Positions 5,949 through 6,996 of a stretch of 6,996 nucleotides of DNA are shown piece by piece; the first letter of the stretch is position 1, and the number at the start of each line of letters is the position of its first letter. This DNA is from Dysgonamonadaceae bacterium (GTDB lineage: Bacteria; Bacteroidota; Bacteroidia; Bacteroidales; Azobacteroidaceae). The position numbers and the translations under genes were made by a program. The stretch covers positions 1-6,996 of the forward strand of contig JAIRKG010000026.1 of the NCBI GenBank assembly GCA_031260235.1, in the 5' to 3' direction. The notes under the pieces were generated by a model. It made no database searches and was not told where the DNA came from. It saw only the letters and a program-made list of their open reading frames with translations.

Positions 5949-6530
5949 CTAAGCGCTTTGGTGTTCCGAATCAGGCATGCCGTACGTGCGATAGATTTCG
6001 CGAAGCGTTTTTGCGCTCAGTTTCGCTGTTCCCGTTTGAAGCACGCCGTTAAGTCCTGCGAAGTTCACAAAGTAGGTAGGCACGTTGTTTGCTTTTATCA
6101 GCAGGAAATGCTCCGAATTGCCGATTGCCTCAAAGCGACTTTTTCCAATTTTCACGCATCGCCCGATGTAGCGAAGCAGCGGCCGGAGACGTGCATAAAT
6201 AATGCCGTCCTGAACCCAAATCTGATTAGTCGCCCGCCCCATTGGTACGGTGATAATCATCTTTTCGCCAAGCGCAGCCTGCGAAGCCCGACGAGCGCGG
6301 CTCTCCAAAAGATTTTTCTCTTCCAATTCTTCCCACCGAAGAATCAGTTTTGCACGCGCCTCGTCGTTATACTTCGTGGCGACATACAAACACTCCCGTC
6401 CGGTGAGTCTGTACATGGGTAATTTTCGACCGCTTGGGTCCTGCGTATTCACTGACCCCAAATTTGCGTTCAGTAACTTTTTCACGCGCGCACACGCACA
6501 TTTTTTTACACACGCGCACGCGCTTTTCAT
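5949..6530 (-). CDS. Rha-like phage regulatory protein with unusual N-terminus
   Basis: From the ATG at 6528-6530 the protein has 193 residues; a GTG at 6540-6542 would add four. Residues 20-72 read LNANLGSVNTQDPSGRK, then LPMYRLTGRECLYVATKYNDEARAKLILRW. This resembles the second half of the Rha regulatory domain (PMY.LT.......KY.....A.....W..LE), known in phages and prophages. The expected first half, with its DNA-binding helices, is missing; instead there is a Cys/Ala/Lys repeat (ACACVKKCACARVKK, 4-18) encoded by alternating purine/pyrimidine DNA. The C-terminal half (about 90-190) has WVQDGIIYARLRPLLRYIG and a TLREIYRTYGMP ending, possibly a second binding domain that I do not recognise. 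The stop codon sits at the truncated edge of the IS. It is probably a transcriptional regulator or antirepressor relative, but may be decayed. Confidence 0.6.
   Translation of the reverse strand: MKSACACVKKCACARVKKLLNANLGSVNTQDPSGRKLPMYRLTGRECLYVATKYNDEARAKLILRWEELEEKNLLESRARRASQAALGEKMIITVPMGRATNQIWVQDGIIYARLRPLLRYIGRCVKIGKSRFEAIGNSEHFLLIKANNVPTYFVNFAGLNGVLQTGTAKLSAKTLREIYRTYGMPDSEHQSA
6483..6523. repeat. Alternating CG/CA low-complexity tract interrupted by T7
   Basis: The plus strand has 18 bases of mostly CA/CG alternation (6483-6500), seven T (6501-6507), then 16 more bases of the same alternation (6508-6523), followed by further ACAC at 6535-6542. Long alternating purine/pyrimidine runs with GC/GT steps favour left-handed (Z) DNA and slip during replication. 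In the minus-strand frame the tract encodes two imperfect CAC..VKK units of the Rha-like protein, so it may have arisen by slippage or be a decayed gene start. Confidence 0.75.
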
Positions 6531-6542
6531 CCCCACACACAC

Positions 6543-6647
6543 TTTTTGAAGGCTCTTTTGGGTATATTTAATGACTTTTATTTGATTATCAGCAATTTAC
6601 AACAATCGCCCATATTATTGCATTGTGGAATTTGTACCCCTTAATAA
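6543..6647. other. AT-rich stretch upstream of the Rha-like gene, no gene seen
   Basis: No convincing coding sequence is visible on either strand. The Rha-like frame stays open on the minus strand up to 6596 (preceded by TAA at 6597-6599) but offers no ATG there. The sequence is AT-rich and could hold promoters for either strand, though I find none that is clear. Confidence 0.5.
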
Positions 6648-6962
6648 TTGTTAAAATCGCATAAGTCATTATTATATAATGATTTGTACGGGCATGGCTT
6701 ATTTCCATGCAAATCAATGAATTGTGCGAAAAGGCTTGGAATATGTACCCTCGAAACGCAAGAAAAAGATCGGAAAATGCATAACCTCGTTCAATTTTTG
6801 CCTTTTTCGCCTGTTCAAAAGATTAACCGGCTTGCTTTTCAGCCGGTCGCACACAAAAAAAGCCGCAAAAGCGGCTCAAACGGGCGTTTCTCTTTAATTT
6901 ATAGTTCTTTATGTGCTTCCGGTGGCAATTATTCAAAAATAGCCCGCCTTTGGGCTTTATAG
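6648..6962 (+). CDS. Uncertain small phage-type ORF, interrupted by TAG
   Basis: The frame gives 104 residues from the first ATG; internal ATGs at 6717 and 6777 are equally possible starts. The C-terminal half is basic and small-residue rich (KKSRKSGSNGRFS, SLCASGGNYSKIARLWAL). From memory, short hypothetical proteins of Bacteroidota phages and prophages, somewhat like the phage Ash family, end in similar motifs followed by PFGGCRKAVS. Here the frame stops at TAG (6960-6962), yet the very next codons read PFGGCRKAVSI to the window edge, suggesting a nonsense mutation or a recoded stop. Against a coding role: the region is full of hairpins, including two terminator-like ones on the other strand. 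No database check was possible. Confidence 0.3.
   Translation: MLKSHKSLLYNDLYGHGLFPCKSMNCAKRLGICTLETQEKDRKMHNLVQFLPFSPVQKINRLAFQPVAHKKSRKSGSNGRFSLIYSSLCASGGNYSKIARLWAL
6666..6682. repeat. 7-bp perfect inverted repeat (operator-like)
   Basis: TCATTAT and ATAATGA flank a three-base spacer (TAT). A short AT-rich palindrome upstream of a phage regulator gene is typical of repressor operators, but there is no direct evidence of binding. Confidence 0.4.
6682..6715. repeat. Bulged inverted repeat, possible RNA hairpin
   Basis: GCATGG (6692-6697) pairs with CCATGC (6705-6710) around a 7-base loop. Outside it, ATTT (6682-6685) pairs with AAAT (6711-6714), and the terminal G6681 with C6715, giving a two-part stem with one bulge. 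It lies directly after the 6666-6682 palindrome. Confidence 0.4.
6826..6847. repeat. 7-bp inverted repeat ACCGGCT/AGCCGGT
   Basis: A perfect 7-bp GC-rich stem with an 8-base loop (TGCTTTTC). On neither strand does it lead directly into a T-run, so it is less terminator-like than its neighbours. Confidence 0.5.
6855..6876 (-). terminator. Intrinsic terminator, minus strand
   Basis: On the minus strand AGCCGC-TTTT-GCGGCT forms a perfect 6-bp GC-rich stem with a 4-base loop, followed directly by a run of six T. This suits a transcript arriving from a minus-strand gene right of the window. On the plus strand the hairpin is not followed by T. Confidence 0.65.
6935..6956 (-). terminator. Second terminator-like hairpin, minus strand
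   Basis: On the minus strand AGCCC-AAAGGC-GGGCT is followed by ATTTTT. The stem is 5 bp, with a 6-base loop, weaker than the hairpin at 6855-6876, but the two together could act as tandem terminators for a gene beyond the right edge. Confidence 0.45.
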
Positions 6963-6996
6963 CCGTTTGGGGGCTGTCGAAAGGCAGTATCTATCC

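Noticed and set aside
5943..6549. Plus-strand ORFs of 159 and 99 residues opposite the Rha-like gene
   Set aside because: They are antisense to a frame with a recognisable Rha-like core; the His/Thr/Phe-rich tail comes from the CA/CG tract.
1..6996. CRISPR array, tRNA or rRNA genes, integrase
   Set aside because: No regularly spaced repeats, cloverleaf-like segments or recombinase motifs were found on reading both strands.

Overview
The window looks like a Bacteroidota (Bacteroidales-type) chromosome segment flanked by mobile DNA. The evidence is the gene set and order (ExbB, ExbD, TonB, DJ-1/PfpI, with a divergent NAD kinase), the style of the TonB and ExbD proteins, and TAnnTTTG promoter-like elements. 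The species cannot be named from sequence alone.

Layout, left to right. (1) Positions 1-1421 hold one long minus-strand reading frame that runs off the left edge. It has no stop, carries an HExxH metallopeptidase-like motif, and uses codons differently from its neighbours. It resembles the very large multidomain proteins of Bacteroidota phages. (2) Positions 1456-4094 form a minus-strand operon, exbB > exbD > tonB > DJ-1 family gene, encoding a proton-driven energy-transduction system for TonB-dependent outer-membrane transport plus a small cysteine-nucleophile enzyme. A short stretch between exbD and tonB translates into something very like the helix-turn-helix of RhuM proteins and may be a mobile-element scar. 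(3) nadK, on the plus strand, fills 4253-5146 and diverges from exbB across about 160 bp with candidate promoters on both strands. (4) Positions about 5195-5945 hold an IS5-type insertion sequence on the minus strand. It lacks its 5' end, and its transposase is split in two frames at an A8 run that contains a classic A_AAA_AAC slippery heptamer. (5) Positions 5949-6530 hold a minus-strand Rha-like phage regulatory gene whose expected N-terminus is replaced by a low-complexity, alternating purine/pyrimidine tract. (6) Positions 6543-6996 contain several inverted repeats, two terminator-like hairpins on the minus strand, and a plus-strand frame that may encode a small phage-type protein interrupted by TAG.

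How the parts work together: ExbB and ExbD form the inner-membrane proton channel that powers TonB, which spans the periplasm to drive SusC/FhuA-like transporters. NAD kinase makes NADP for biosynthesis. The flanks (giant phage protein, IS remnant, Rha-like regulator) have no functional link to this core and mark both ends of the housekeeping block as sites of rearrangement, or, as an artefact, of chimeric assembly.
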